Shown one piece after another: positions 19,653 to 27,557 of a stretch of DNA of 64,000 nt (positions within the stretch are counted from its first letter, which is position 1; every line of letters starts with the position of its first letter). The position numbers were made by a program, and so were the translations under genes. Under the pieces are notes generated by a model. It searched no databases and had not been told where the DNA came from. It was given only the letters and a program-made list of their open reading frames with translations. Source of the DNA: an uncultured Clostridia bacterium (GTDB lineage Bacteria; Bacillota; Clostridia; Oscillospirales; Acutalibacteraceae); assembly GCA_946499275.1 (NCBI GenBank), contig CAMMRL010000003.1, forward strand, positions 16,501 through 80,500, read 5' to 3'.

Positions 19653-20051
19653 ATGAATAGACTGAATCCGGAAGACTTCCGGAGGGAGTGGTTCCGGCGC
19701 TTCGTGCCGGAAAGCCGGCGGGAACTGGCGCGCGCTTGGTGCTTTCCCAAAGGGGAACGGGCGCCGGATGGGACAAAAAACGACCATCTCTGGCATGCTT
19801 TCGGCTGGCGGTACATCGACTGCCTGGAAGGGGCTGCGGCGAGGGCCGCATTTCTTCGGCGGGTGGAAAAGGAGCAAGGCGAAGGAAAAAAGCCGCTGCT
19901 TTATAAGGAACAGGAGAACGCCCTATGCGAATGGGATTTTGATGTTGAGTCGTTGGGGACGGATATGTATATTACCGCCCCAGATTTCCGCTGGACCTAT
20001 TGCACCGGAGATGAAAGCGGGAAAATGGGGCCGTATTTTGCGCGGGTTTAG
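19653..20051 (+). CDS. DUF4275-like hypothetical protein
   Basis: 132 residues. A hydrophilic N-terminus is followed by HLWHAFGWRYIDCLEG, then a Cys-Trp-Asp segment (CEWDFDVES) and a closing DMYITAPDFRWTYC...MGPYF. These blocks recall the DUF4275 family as I remember it, in which a LWHxF-type motif and a final GPYF recur; the assignment is by eye. GAGGAAGGGAAAG precedes the ATG. No function can be offered. It is 61 bp after yqeG and 43 bp before an endonuclease IV-like gene. Confidence 0.55.
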   Translation: MNRLNPEDFRREWFRRFVPESRRELARAWCFPKGERAPDGTKNDHLWHAFGWRYIDCLEGAAARAAFLRRVEKEQGEGKKPLLYKEQENALCEWDFDVESLGTDMYITAPDFRWTYCTGDESGKMGPYFARV

Positions 20052-20094
20052 GGGAAAACCAAAAGAACCGGATCAGGAAAGGGACGGAAACAGT

Positions 20095-20970
20095 ATGACG
20101 GAAAACCAACCGCGCTTCGGCCCGGCGGGCAACAGCGAGGATTTTTACCAGCAGGGCTATAAATCGATCCTGCAGGCGCCCGGATGGCTGGAAAGCCTGG
20201 GCCTGACCGCCTACGAATACCAGTGCGGGCACGGGGTGCGCACCAGCGAGACTATCGCCCGCGCCATCGGCGCGAAAGCGGCGGAACACGGCATCGCGAT
20301 TTCCCTGCATGCCCCGTATTACATTTCCCTTGCTTCCGCCGACGAGCAGAAGCGGGAGAACAGCATAGAATATATCCGGAAATCCGCCCGGGTTGTGGAC
20401 TGGCTGGGCGGAAACCGCGTGGTGGTGCATCCCGGCGGATTGGGTGGCCGTCCCCGCGGGGAAGCGGCGGTTCTGGCGGCTCAGACGCTCCGCCGCGCCC
20501 AGACGGCGCTGGATGAGGACGGGCTGGGCCATATACGCCTTTGTCCCGAAACCATGGGGAAAATCAACCAGCTCGGCGATCTGGACGAGGTACTCGCCTT
20601 TTGTAAAGTGGACGAGCGCTTCCTCCCCTGCATCGATTTCGGGCATATGAACGCCCGCACTCTGGGCGGGGTCAATACGCGGGAAGCGATGGCCGCCCTG
20701 CTGGACGCCGTCGCGGATGCTTTGGGGGAGGAGCGGGCCCGCCAGTTCCACATGCATTTCTCCAAAATTGAGTATTCCAAGGGTGGGGAAAAACGGCATC
20801 TGACCTTTGCGGATGAGACCTTCGGCCCGGATCCCACGCCGCTGATGGAACTGCTGGCGGAACGGGGCTGTGCGCCCTTTGTGATTTGCGAATCCGCCGG
20901 CACGCAGGCGGTGGACGCCCTGACAATGAAAACGCTATTCGAAAAGGCGATACGCCTGAAACAAGGATGA
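20095..20970 (+). CDS. endonuclease IV-like TIM-barrel protein
   Basis: 291-residue AP-endonuclease-family-2 barrel. The metal-ligand motifs are in place: SLHAPYYISLAS (His), VVHPGG (His), LCPETMGK (Glu), IDFGHMNAR (Asp, His), FHMHFSK (His pair) and a late CESAG (Glu). That pattern fits Nfo-like apurinic endonucleases that cut 5' of abasic sites. The N-terminus begins at FGPAGNSEDFY, a variant seen in clostridial proteins annotated only as TIM-barrel or endonuclease IV, so a DNA-repair role is likely but not certain. Ribosome binding site AGGAAAGGGA. Confidence 0.8.
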   Translation: MTENQPRFGPAGNSEDFYQQGYKSILQAPGWLESLGLTAYEYQCGHGVRTSETIARAIGAKAAEHGIAISLHAPYYISLASADEQKRENSIEYIRKSARVVDWLGGNRVVVHPGGLGGRPRGEAAVLAAQTLRRAQTALDEDGLGHIRLCPETMGKINQLGDLDEVLAFCKVDERFLPCIDFGHMNARTLGGVNTREAMAALLDAVADALGEERARQFHMHFSKIEYSKGGEKRHLTFADETFGPDPTPLMELLAERGCAPFVICESAGTQAVDALTMKTLFEKAIRLKQG

Positions 20971-21664
20971 GCATCACGCCATTCCCCGGCTGTTACAAGA
21001 TGAAAAAACAGGGATTCGCTTTTAGCATTACGGTGTGAACATCCTTGCCGACGGTGGAAAACGACGCTTGTACATACGATCAGCAGCATTGGCCGCCTTA
21101 CCCGAGGGGGGCGGCCAATGGGCATCGATTCCCGTTGGAATAGCTGCTGTAGGACTGAAAGAAGGTGCTGTCTAAGCCGCTGGGATGCATTTTTGTCTGC
21201 CAATCCTTTTTATCTGTCGGCACAGCCGGACTGAACCCGTATATCGGTTGCCCATGTATCAATGTGCCGTTGGATGGGGATGCACAGTAGGGACAGTTTC
21301 CGTATTATCGGGGAAATGGAACATAGAACAGAGGTATATCGTTTTTCCATATGCCCAAAAGCGGGAGAGCGGATGCCGGCCCAGCGCTTGTGTCGGTTTG
21401 GGATTCCTGCAAGTTTGGAGCAGGACAATTGGTGTCGGCACCCCGGAAAGCCGGGAAATACCGCCGCGCAACCGCCGGTTGCGCGGCGAATCAGGGAATG
21501 AAACCGGCAATTGGTAGCCGTGAGACGAATATTCCTGTATGCTGATTTTAGACGGTGGCGGGACGGCGGAAGCAAAGGGGGAAAAGAAGGAAACCGTTTT
21601 TGCCTGTCCGGCTTATTCTGCTTATCCGCCCTATCAAACAGCGGAAGAAAGGACGAGAATCGCC
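20971..21664. other. 694-bp intergenic region with two strong hairpins
   Basis: No convincing gene. CATTGGCCGCC (21087-21097) pairs perfectly with GGCGGCCAATG (21110-21120). CGCCGCGCAACC (21462-21473) pairs perfectly with GGTTGCGCGGCG (21477-21488) around a 3-base loop. Neither is followed by a T run, so they are not ordinary terminators. The XRE gene's promoter should lie in the last 180 bp but I cannot place it. Confidence 0.5.
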
Positions 21665-22420
21665 ATGAATATCGCGGTAGCCAATCGGTTGGTGCAGTTA
21701 CGGAATCAGCGGGGATGGACGCAGGAGGAACTGGCGGAAAAGCTGAACATCAGCCGGCAGGCGGTTTCCAAATGGGAACGGGCCGAATCCTCGCCGGATA
21801 CGGAAAACTTGATAGCGTTGTCCGCCCTATACGGCGTGTCGCTGGACACGCTGCTGGGGACCGGCTTCGCGGCGGAAAACGGCATGCCGCCTGTGTCTCC
21901 GCAAGAGGAGCCCTCTCCGCCGGATGGGCAGCCGGCAGAGACGGGGATTGTGCACGGGGATGCGGAGGACCGGGTGCTGGCCGTCCTTTTGGATGATGAG
22001 GACTACGCAGTCTTAGAGTCCGTACAGGAATTGGGCGACGACCCGCCGGAATTTGTCCGGCCCGGCGGCCGGTCGGCGGAATGGGCGATGAACCAGTTTC
22101 CGTATCCGGTTTTCCTGGCCCTTTTGTATGTCTGCCTTGGCTTCGCGGGCGGCTGGTGGCATCCGGCTTGGCTTTTGTTTTTAACCATTCCGATATATTA
22201 CCTTATTGGGCAGGGGATCGATAAAGCTAGGGAAGCTACCGGCATATGGGGACGTATCCATGCCTTCCTGCTGGCAAACGGGCTGTTTCCGGTACTGATT
22301 GCCGTCCAATATCTTACGATGGGGGTTTTGTGGGGCGTATGGCATCCGGGCTGGTGCATTTTCCTGCTCATCCCCTTGTTTTACTGCATTCCGGAGCCAA
22401 GGAAGTTCACGGATTCCTGA
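21665..22420 (+). CDS. XRE-family regulator with a membrane domain
   Basis: 251 residues. Residues 5-60 are a lambda-repressor-type helix-turn-helix: LVQLRNQRGWTQEELAEKL, then ISRQAVSKWERAESSPD. A low-complexity Pro/Glu linker follows, then about four hydrophobic segments from residue 150 (FPYPVFLALLYVCLGF, ILLFLTIPIYYLI-type stretches) containing two GGWWHP/GVWHPGW repeats. It is thus a membrane-tethered regulator; such proteins may sense envelope state, but that is inference. The ATG follows GAAAGGACG. The gene converges on the CAT-like gene across a shared terminator. Confidence 0.8.
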   Translation: MNIAVANRLVQLRNQRGWTQEELAEKLNISRQAVSKWERAESSPDTENLIALSALYGVSLDTLLGTGFAAENGMPPVSPQEEPSPPDGQPAETGIVHGDAEDRVLAVLLDDEDYAVLESVQELGDDPPEFVRPGGRSAEWAMNQFPYPVFLALLYVCLGFAGGWWHPAWLLFLTIPIYYLIGQGIDKAREATGIWGRIHAFLLANGLFPVLIAVQYLTMGVLWGVWHPGWCIFLLIPLFYCIPEPRKFTDS

Positions 22421-22436
22421 TGTGGATTGCCCGATG

Positions 22437-22472
22437 AAAAAGGGAGCGTTCGAAGAAGAACGCTCCCTTTTC
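22437..22472. terminator. bidirectional terminator between convergent genes
   Basis: GGGAGCGTTC (22442-22451), loop GAAGAA, GAACGCTCCC (22458-22467), with A's before and T's after, so it can serve both the XRE gene (+) and the CAT-like gene (-). Confidence 0.85.
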
Positions 22473-22521
22473 CTTTATAAAGATACAAAAACAGATGGAG
22501 GAATGCGCGCGGGCGAACCTT

Positions 22522-23151
22522 TTATAGAGGTGAGGATAGCAGTTCCCGTAATTCGGAAACGAAACGGCATACAGGATACCCGTCGCATACGGCGTGATGC
22601 ACCTGTATTGAAAGAGGGAGGATATATTTTCCGTTTTCTTCGGAATACCGCCCCATAGTAAAAATAGGAAGCAGGTAATCGTAACCCTTTTGCAAGTTTA
22701 GATGAAAGCCGTCAAAACTTTCCCAAGGGATCATCGACACGTTGAAATGGTTGGGGGGGATGCCGGGTTTCGGGGCCATCCGGTTGATGGAACCGTACTG
22801 TTCCAGATCCTCCCGATATGCTTTGCAGAACAGGGCGTAGTCGTCGGAACAGGGGGTCCACAGGGTGGAAAACAGCTCGGTGTCTTTGTGGAATACCGTG
22901 TAACAGGGGATCATCTGGTCGTAATACCCGAGTTCCCCTTTTTCGTTGAAGGCGGTACGGAATTCGCGATGGCGGTTTACCGTTTTGGTCAGCAGATACA
23001 GCATGGCCGGGTAGAGCTTTTTCCCGGAGGTTACCAAGGAAGTGATATCCAGCTTTACCGTCATGCTGTATGTGCAGGGGACTGCCGACAGATAATGCAC
23101 AAAGTATTCCTTCCGGTCCCAGCTTTCGATATCGATTTTTTGAAAATGCAT
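22522..23151 (-). CDS. chloramphenicol acetyltransferase-like protein (type A fold)
   Basis: 209 residues with the CAT trimer-fold signatures. The N-terminus reads FQKIDIESWDRKEYFVHYL, a mid segment contains TLWTPCSDDYALFC, and the catalytic-site motif is QVHHAVCDGYPVCRF with the general-base His retained. FNVSMIPWESFDGFHLNL is the usual substrate-pocket region. The Asp in HHxxxDG that structures the site is present. It may confer chloramphenicol acetylation or act on another acyl acceptor; sequence alone does not settle this. An in-frame start at 23220 would lie upstream of the promoter's -10 box; 23151 has AGAAAGGA about nine bases before it. Confidence 0.85.
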   Translation of the reverse strand: MHFQKIDIESWDRKEYFVHYLSAVPCTYSMTVKLDITSLVTSGKKLYPAMLYLLTKTVNRHREFRTAFNEKGELGYYDQMIPCYTVFHKDTELFSTLWTPCSDDYALFCKAYREDLEQYGSINRMAPKPGIPPNHFNVSMIPWESFDGFHLNLQKGYDYLLPIFTMGRYSEENGKYILPLSIQVHHAVCDGYPVCRFVSELRELLSSPL

Positions 23152-23192
23152 AAAGCCCCGTCCTTTCTGGCGGCGTTTATTCGGATATAAGG

Positions 23193-23222
23193 ATTGTAAC
23201 AGATACCGCCGGCTTTTCACAA
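23193..23222 (-). promoter_or_regulatory. promoter of the CAT-like gene
   Basis: On the minus strand TTGTGA, 18-base spacer, TACAAT, ending about 42 bp before the start codon. It overlaps an inverted repeat (CCGGCTT/AAGCCGG) that could be an operator or the end of the divergent unit. Confidence 0.6.
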
Positions 23223-23278
23223 GCCGGTTTTTCGGGAAAGAAAAACGGGGCGGTCTGGTTTTTTCCCCGCTGTCGGTG

Positions 23279-23284
23279 TATAAT
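23279..23284 (+). promoter_or_regulatory. -10 box upstream of aroQ
   Basis: TATAAT, 43 bp before the aroQ ATG. No good -35 at 16-18 bases. Probably the start of the aroQ-GNAT-M24 peptidase transcript. Confidence 0.5.
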
Positions 23285-23327
23285 AGGGAAGATACAAATA
23301 TTGGCAGGCGAAAGGATGACCCGAACC

Positions 23328-23762
23328 ATGAAAATATTGGTGCTTAACGGCCCGAATCTGAATCTGCTGGGGATGCGGGAGCCCGGCGTGTACGGCTTCG
23401 ACAGCTACGACGCGGTGTGTGAGCGGATTGCGGAACACGCCCGGTCGCTGCATATCGACGTGGATTTCGACCAATCCAACAGCGAAGGTGGGCTGATTGA
23501 CCGGCTGCATGCCTGCATGGGCGTGTACGATGGGGTGGTGCTTAACGCCGGCGCCTACACCCACTACAGCTACGCCATCCGGGACGCGATCGCGGCGATC
23601 CGCCTGCCGGTGATCGAGGTGCATCTTTCCAATATCCATGCACGGGAGGAATTCCGCCATACGTCGGTGATCGCGCCGGTCTGCCGGGGGCAGATCGCGG
23701 GCTTCGGTCCGGTGAGCTACCTGCTTGCGCTGGACGCGTTCGCACAGACGGCGGGGCAGTGA
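23328..23762 (+). CDS. aroQ: 3-dehydroquinate dehydratase, type II
   Basis: Dehydrates 3-dehydroquinate to 3-dehydroshikimate in the shikimate pathway. The N-terminus MKILVLNGPNLNLLGMREP is diagnostic, with the catalytic Tyr in VYGFDSY. QSNSEGGLIDRLH, the NAGAYTHYSYAIRDAI segment, the EVHLSNIHAREEFRH His motif and a late GFGPVSYLLAL complete it. 144 residues, normal dodecameric-enzyme length. ATG at 23316 overlaps the ribosome binding site CGAAAGGATGA, so 23328 is chosen. Overlaps the next gene by four bases. Confidence 0.95.
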   Translation: MKILVLNGPNLNLLGMREPGVYGFDSYDAVCERIAEHARSLHIDVDFDQSNSEGGLIDRLHACMGVYDGVVLNAGAYTHYSYAIRDAIAAIRLPVIEVHLSNIHAREEFRHTSVIAPVCRGQIAGFGPVSYLLALDAFAQTAGQ

Positions 23763-24181
23763 GCGCCGCTGTCGGTGCGGTCGTCCGTTCCGGCAGGGAG
23801 AACATGCAGCCCGGGCGGGTGGCCGCGCTGCTGCATGCGGTTCCCTGGGGACGGGGACGGCCGCTGGAACAGATCATCCGCGAACTCGAAAGCTCGCTTT
23901 GCTTTGGGGTGTTCCTCCCCGATAGCGTAGGGATGCAGCGGCAAGTCGGCTTTGCCCGGGCTTATATCGACAGCAACGGCGTCTATCATCTGTGCGACGT
24001 GGTGATCGAACAGACGCAGCGGGGCCGCGGATTGGGCACCCTGTTGGTCCAGACCGTGGTTGAGGATGAGAGACTGCGGGGACGGTTCGGCACGCTGGAA
24101 ACGGAGCATGCCCACCGCCTTTATGAAAAGGCTGGATTTGAACGCTGCGGGAGGGAAAGGATGCTGCGTCGTCCTTTATAA
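23759..24181 (+). CDS. GNAT-family N-acetyltransferase
   Basis: 140 residues. The stretch LHAVPWGRGRPLEQIIRELE then SSLCFGVFLPD, followed by QVGFARAYIDSNGVYHLCDV and VIEQTQRGRGLGTLLV (acetyl-CoA loop Q/RxxGxG), is typical of a compact GNAT subgroup. GTG start overlaps the aroQ stop (GTGA), so translation is coupled. An alternative start is the ATG at 23804. Substrate unknown. Confidence 0.75.
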   Translation: MSAAVGAVVRSGRENMQPGRVAALLHAVPWGRGRPLEQIIRELESSLCFGVFLPDSVGMQRQVGFARAYIDSNGVYHLCDVVIEQTQRGRGLGTLLVQTVVEDERLRGRFGTLETEHAHRLYEKAGFERCGRERMLRRPL

Positions 24182-24203
24182 GAATAAAAAGGAGAGAAAG
24201 TAT

Positions 24204-25271
24204 ATGTGGCCTGTTCAACGGCTGATGGAACAATTGCCCGCCGGCGCGGACGCTGCGCTGGTTGTCAGCACGCATAACCGCCGGTATCTGACCGGCTTTC
24301 CTTCCAGCGCCGGCGTAGTGCTGGTCACCAGGGATTCCGCCCTGTTCCTCACCGATTTCCGATATATCGAAGCCGCCCGGCGGGTGGTGAAGGGCATGGA
24401 ATGCGTGGAATACGATTCCCTTTCGCAGACCTTGTCCAGCCTGGCCGGGCAGCACAATCTCCGTTGTATCCTCACCGAGGACGAGGGGATGAGCGTGGCG
24501 GAATACGGGCGCGTTTCTCGGATGCTTCCGGGCGTAGAGCTGCGGGGCGGCGTGCTCGACGGCCTGCTCGGCACGCTGCGGCTGGTAAAATCTCCGGAGG
24601 AATTGGCGAAAATCCGGCAGGCGCAGGCGTTGACGGAGTATGGGTTCGACCATATCCTCCCCTTCATCCGCCCTGGACGCACCGAGCGGGAGGTGGCGCT
24701 GGAGCTGGAGTTCCTGATCCGCCGCCAGGGGGCGGAGGGAGTGGCCTTCGATTTCATCGTGGTGTCGGGGGCAAATTCCTCCCTGCCGCACGGCGTACCG
24801 GGGGACAAAGTGATAGAAAACGGGGACTTTGTTACCATGGATTTCGGCGCGCGGGTGGACGGCTGGCATTCGGATATGACCCGCACGGTGTCGGTCGGCG
24901 GCTGTTCCCAGGAACAGCGGCGGGTTTACGACACGGTGCTGAAGGCGCAGCTGGCGGCGCTGTCGGTGCTGCGCGCCGGGCTGCGCTGCACCGACGGAGA
25001 CGCGGCGGCGCGCAGCGTCATTGAACAGGCGGGATACGGCGCGTATTTCGGCCATGCGACGGGGCACGGCGTAGGGGTGGAGATCCATGAGGAACCCCGG
25101 CTTTCGCCCCGCAGCGGGGAGGAGACCCTCTGTGCCGGAAGCGTGGTGACGGTGGAACCGGGGATTTACCTGCCGGGCCGTTTCGGTGTGCGCATAGAAG
25201 ATATGGCCAGCATTACGGAGAACGGCTGTGAAAATCTAACGAAATCGCCGAAAGAGCTGATCGTGCTGTAA
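24204..25271 (+). CDS. M24-family aminopeptidase (Xaa-Pro peptidase type)
   Basis: 355 residues in the pita-bread fold. The N-terminal creatinase-like domain (1-125) has VSTHNRRYLTGF. The catalytic domain carries the metal ligands in TMDFGARVDGWHSDMTRT (two Asp), GHATGHGVGVEIHEEPRLS (His), a VVTVEPGIYLPG Glu and a final VRIEDM Glu, and ends KSPKELIVL. This is the proline-peptidase pattern that releases N-terminal residues before Pro. AAGGAGAG precedes the ATG. In Firmicutes this gene very often stands directly before efp, as here. Confidence 0.92.
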   Translation: MWPVQRLMEQLPAGADAALVVSTHNRRYLTGFPSSAGVVLVTRDSALFLTDFRYIEAARRVVKGMECVEYDSLSQTLSSLAGQHNLRCILTEDEGMSVAEYGRVSRMLPGVELRGGVLDGLLGTLRLVKSPEELAKIRQAQALTEYGFDHILPFIRPGRTEREVALELEFLIRRQGAEGVAFDFIVVSGANSSLPHGVPGDKVIENGDFVTMDFGARVDGWHSDMTRTVSVGGCSQEQRRVYDTVLKAQLAALSVLRAGLRCTDGDAAARSVIEQAGYGAYFGHATGHGVGVEIHEEPRLSPRSGEETLCAGSVVTVEPGIYLPGRFGVRIEDMASITENGCENLTKSPKELIVL

Positions 25272-25287
25272 TCAAAAGAAATTTCTC

Positions 25288-25316
25288 TTGAAAAAGTTAC
25301 CGTTATACGGTAAAAT
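25288..25316 (+). promoter_or_regulatory. promoter of efp
   Basis: TTGAAA, 17-base spacer, TAAAAT, 53 bp before the efp ATG. The spacer holds the hyphenated palindrome CCGTTATACGG, a possible operator. Confidence 0.7.
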
Positions 25317-25369
25317 AAAAGACAACTTTGCAATCCGATTTGTGAGTGAAAGCATATGGAGGTATAATC

Positions 25370-25927
25370 ATGGTATCTGCAGGGGATTTCCGCAATGGCG
25401 TTACCTTTGAAATGGACGGGAACGTGTATCAGATCATCGAATTCCAGCATGTGAAGCCGGGTAAGGGCGCGGCGTTCGTCCGTACGAAAATCCGCAACGT
25501 GATCGCCGGGTCGGTCGTGGAGAAAACCTTCAATCCCACGGATAAATTCCCGACCGCTTATGTTGAGCGTAAGGACATGGAGTATTCCTATAACGACGGC
25601 GATCTGTATTATTTCATGGATCCCGAAACCTATGAGCTGGTGCCGATCGGCAAGGATGTTTTGTCCGACAACTTCCAGTTTGTGAAGGAAAACATGGTCT
25701 GCAAGATTGCGTCCTATAAAGGCAAAGTCTTCGGTGTGGAACCGCCGAACTTCGTGGAGCTGCAGGTTACCAAAACGGATCCCGGCTTCAAAGGCGACAC
25801 CGCGACCAATGCGACCAAACCCGCGACGCTGGAAACCGGAGCGGAAATCCGCGTGCCCCTGTTTATCGACGAGGGCGAGATGATCCGGATCGATACCCGT
25901 ACCGGCGAATATATGGAAAGAGCGTAA
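25370..25927 (+). CDS. efp: elongation factor P
   Basis: 185 residues; relieves ribosomes stalled at polyproline. Domain I has the KOW-like start [17 protein letters not shown] and the loop [12 protein letters not shown] whose tip Lys is the residue approached by modification in other species. Domains II and III show [14 protein letters not shown] ([10 protein letters not shown]) and the [24 protein letters not shown] stretch (two motifs). A GGAGG ribosome binding site lies eight bases before ATG 25370. No EpmA/YmfI-type modification gene is seen in the window. Confidence 0.96.
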   Translation: MVSAGDFRNGVTFEMDGNVYQIIEFQHVKPGKGAAFVRTKIRNVIAGSVVEKTFNPTDKFPTAYVERKDMEYSYNDGDLYYFMDPETYELVPIGKDVLSDNFQFVKENMVCKIASYKGKVFGVEPPNFVELQVTKTDPGFKGDTATNATKPATLETGAEIRVPLFIDEGEMIRIDTRTGEYMERA

Positions 25928-26000
25928 GCCTTTACAAAACAGTGCATCCATCCGCTGGCGCGGCATTCCATCAAGGTGCATAGCGCGTGCCGTCGCAGCG

Positions 26001-26026
26001 TATACTTTATTTTGACCGGCCGGTCA
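26001..26026 (+). promoter_or_regulatory. -10 box with palindromic operator candidate
   Basis: TATACT at 26001-26006 is followed at 26013-26026 by the perfect 14-bp palindrome TGACCGGCCGGTCA, which would lie at about the transcription start. No good -35 is present. It lies in the 154-bp gap between efp and the CD1247-type gene. Confidence 0.45.
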
Positions 26027-26081
26027 GGCCGACATACCGCGCCCTGGAACAACAGGGCCGTTTAAAAGGAGGATCTGCAAG

Positions 26082-26531
26082 ATGACCGTTATGGAAAAGG
26101 TATCTTACCTGAAGGGGTTGGCCGAAGGACTGGGTGTGGATGAATCCACCAAAGAAGGCAAGCTGTTCAAGGCGATTATTGATGTGCTGGACGATATGGC
26201 GTCCGATCTCGAAAGCCTGGAGGATTACACCGAGGAACTGACCGAACAGGTCGATGCGATCGATGAGGACCTCGATTCCTTGGAAACCGACTTCTACGAG
26301 GATTACGACGAGGACGATTGCGACTGCGGCTGCGAGGACGCCGACTTCTACGATATCACCTGCCCGAACTGCGAAGAGGAGTTCAGTGTGGATGAGGAGA
26401 CCCTCCTGGAAGGCTCGATCGAATGCCCGAACTGTGGGGAGAAGCTGGAGTTTGATATCGAAGATTGCGATTGTGATGACGGCGACTGTGGCGATTGCAG
26501 TTGTCACTGCGACGGTGAAGACGACCACTGA
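26082..26531 (+). CDS. CD1247-type acidic zinc-ribbon protein
   Basis: 149 residues, strongly acidic. The N-terminal helix region MEKVSYLKGLAEGLGVDEST and KEGKLFKAIIDVLDDMA is the conserved domain seen in many clostridial proteins (CD1247 N-terminal type). It continues into a probable coiled coil (ESLEDYTEELTEQVDAIDED). A CPNCEEEF...CPNCGEKL zinc ribbon follows, then a tail with many Cys, Asp and one His that could bind further metal. Function unknown. The neighbourhood next to efp is common in Clostridia. A strong terminator follows. Confidence 0.8.
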   Translation: MTVMEKVSYLKGLAEGLGVDESTKEGKLFKAIIDVLDDMASDLESLEDYTEELTEQVDAIDEDLDSLETDFYEDYDEDDCDCGCEDADFYDITCPNCEEEFSVDEETLLEGSIECPNCGEKLEFDIEDCDCDDGDCGDCSCHCDGEDDH

Positions 26532-26581
26532 TCGTTTATTCCCGAACGGTTGGCGGCTGGATTTTTCCGCCGGCGAGCAAT

Positions 26582-26620
26582 GAAAAAACGCCGACCGGCA
26601 TTTGCCGGCCGGCGTTTTTG
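26582..26620 (+). terminator. terminator after the CD1247-type gene
   Basis: AAAAACGCCG, CCGGCA, loop, GCCGG, CGGCGTTTTT: a long GC-rich stem with A/T flanks, so it may work in both directions. Confidence 0.85.
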
Positions 26621-26705
26621 TGCGACAAAGCATCACATTTTGAATTTTGCTGCTTTGAAAGGGACGGAAGGCCTTGCCTGTGAAAAGCAGGAAGCATGGA
26701 AAGTA

Positions 26706-27509
26706 ATGCCGTTTCTTAAAAAGTTGCTGTCATTGGGATATATGCAAAGAGATATGGAGAACATGGAAGCGGGCTTACGCCCTCCGCCGGAAAGGGATTC
26801 CGTTCCCGGCGGAAAAACGGAAGACGGCCGTCAAGTTATTTGGAAACCGGATAATAAGTGCGAGCGATCCATTCTGTGCTTCCTGAGGAAGAACGGTTTT
26901 ATTGCCTGCCCGGAATTTCTCTTTCTGGATGACGATGGTCGCGCCTGTTACGCCCTACCGAAAGGAAAAGCGCCGCCCAGCACGGCGGTATTTACAGAAA
27001 AACAATTTCGGGCGTTTATGAAGCTTCTCCGCCGCATGCACGACGCCGGCGCCGGCGAATCAGACGGCTTGGTTGTCTGCCATCACGATCTTTTGCCCGC
27101 CAATGTGTTATTCGATCCGCCGTACGGCCACTTGGGCAGTCTGCCGTGTGCGATTGTCCACTGGGATGTTGGCTGTTATGGGCGCCGTTGGGAAGATATT
27201 GTTTACGCCTGTTGGTTGTGGCTGGACATCGGCAATCCTACACGGGACAGCGAGGAAACGCTGTCCCGGATCGCGGCGGGGCTGGATGCGTATGCCGGCG
27301 ATAATCCGGCGCTACGGCGGGAAATTTGTACGGATTTTGCCGGACGCCTTTGCGTGCGGATGGAGACGGTGGCTTTCCGCTGGGAGACACAGGGTGATCC
27401 TACGCCCGATATCCGCCGATGGGTAAACAGCAGCCAGCATTGGGTATTTGAACATCGGGACGCGTTGAATGCGTTGGAACAACCGGGAACGCCTTTGGAC
27501 ATTGGCTGA
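26706..27509 (+). CDS. phosphotransferase-family (APH/choline-kinase fold) protein
   Basis: 267 residues. The kinase-like Brenner motif is VCHHDLLPANVLFDPP (catalytic Asp and metal-binding Asn), followed by AIVHWDVGCYGRRWEDIVY, which supplies the second metal Asp as in aminoglycoside and choline kinases. The N-lobe has VIWKPDNKCERSILCFLRK. Substrate unknown. The ribosome binding site is weak (GGAAAG, only a few bases away), and ATG 26743 or 26755 are alternatives. A start further upstream would run back into the preceding terminator. Confidence 0.7.
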   Translation: MPFLKKLLSLGYMQRDMENMEAGLRPPPERDSVPGGKTEDGRQVIWKPDNKCERSILCFLRKNGFIACPEFLFLDDDGRACYALPKGKAPPSTAVFTEKQFRAFMKLLRRMHDAGAGESDGLVVCHHDLLPANVLFDPPYGHLGSLPCAIVHWDVGCYGRRWEDIVYACWLWLDIGNPTRDSEETLSRIAAGLDAYAGDNPALRREICTDFAGRLCVRMETVAFRWETQGDPTPDIRRWVNSSQHWVFEHRDALNALEQPGTPLDIG

Positions 27510-27557
27510 AGAAAGGCGGACAACACAAATCCGGAGGGTTTTTCCGGGATAAGGGGA

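Noticed and set aside
21185..21575. Overlapping short ORFs in the 694-bp gap as genes
   Set aside because: No ribosome binding sites, no recognisable motifs and competing frames on both strands.
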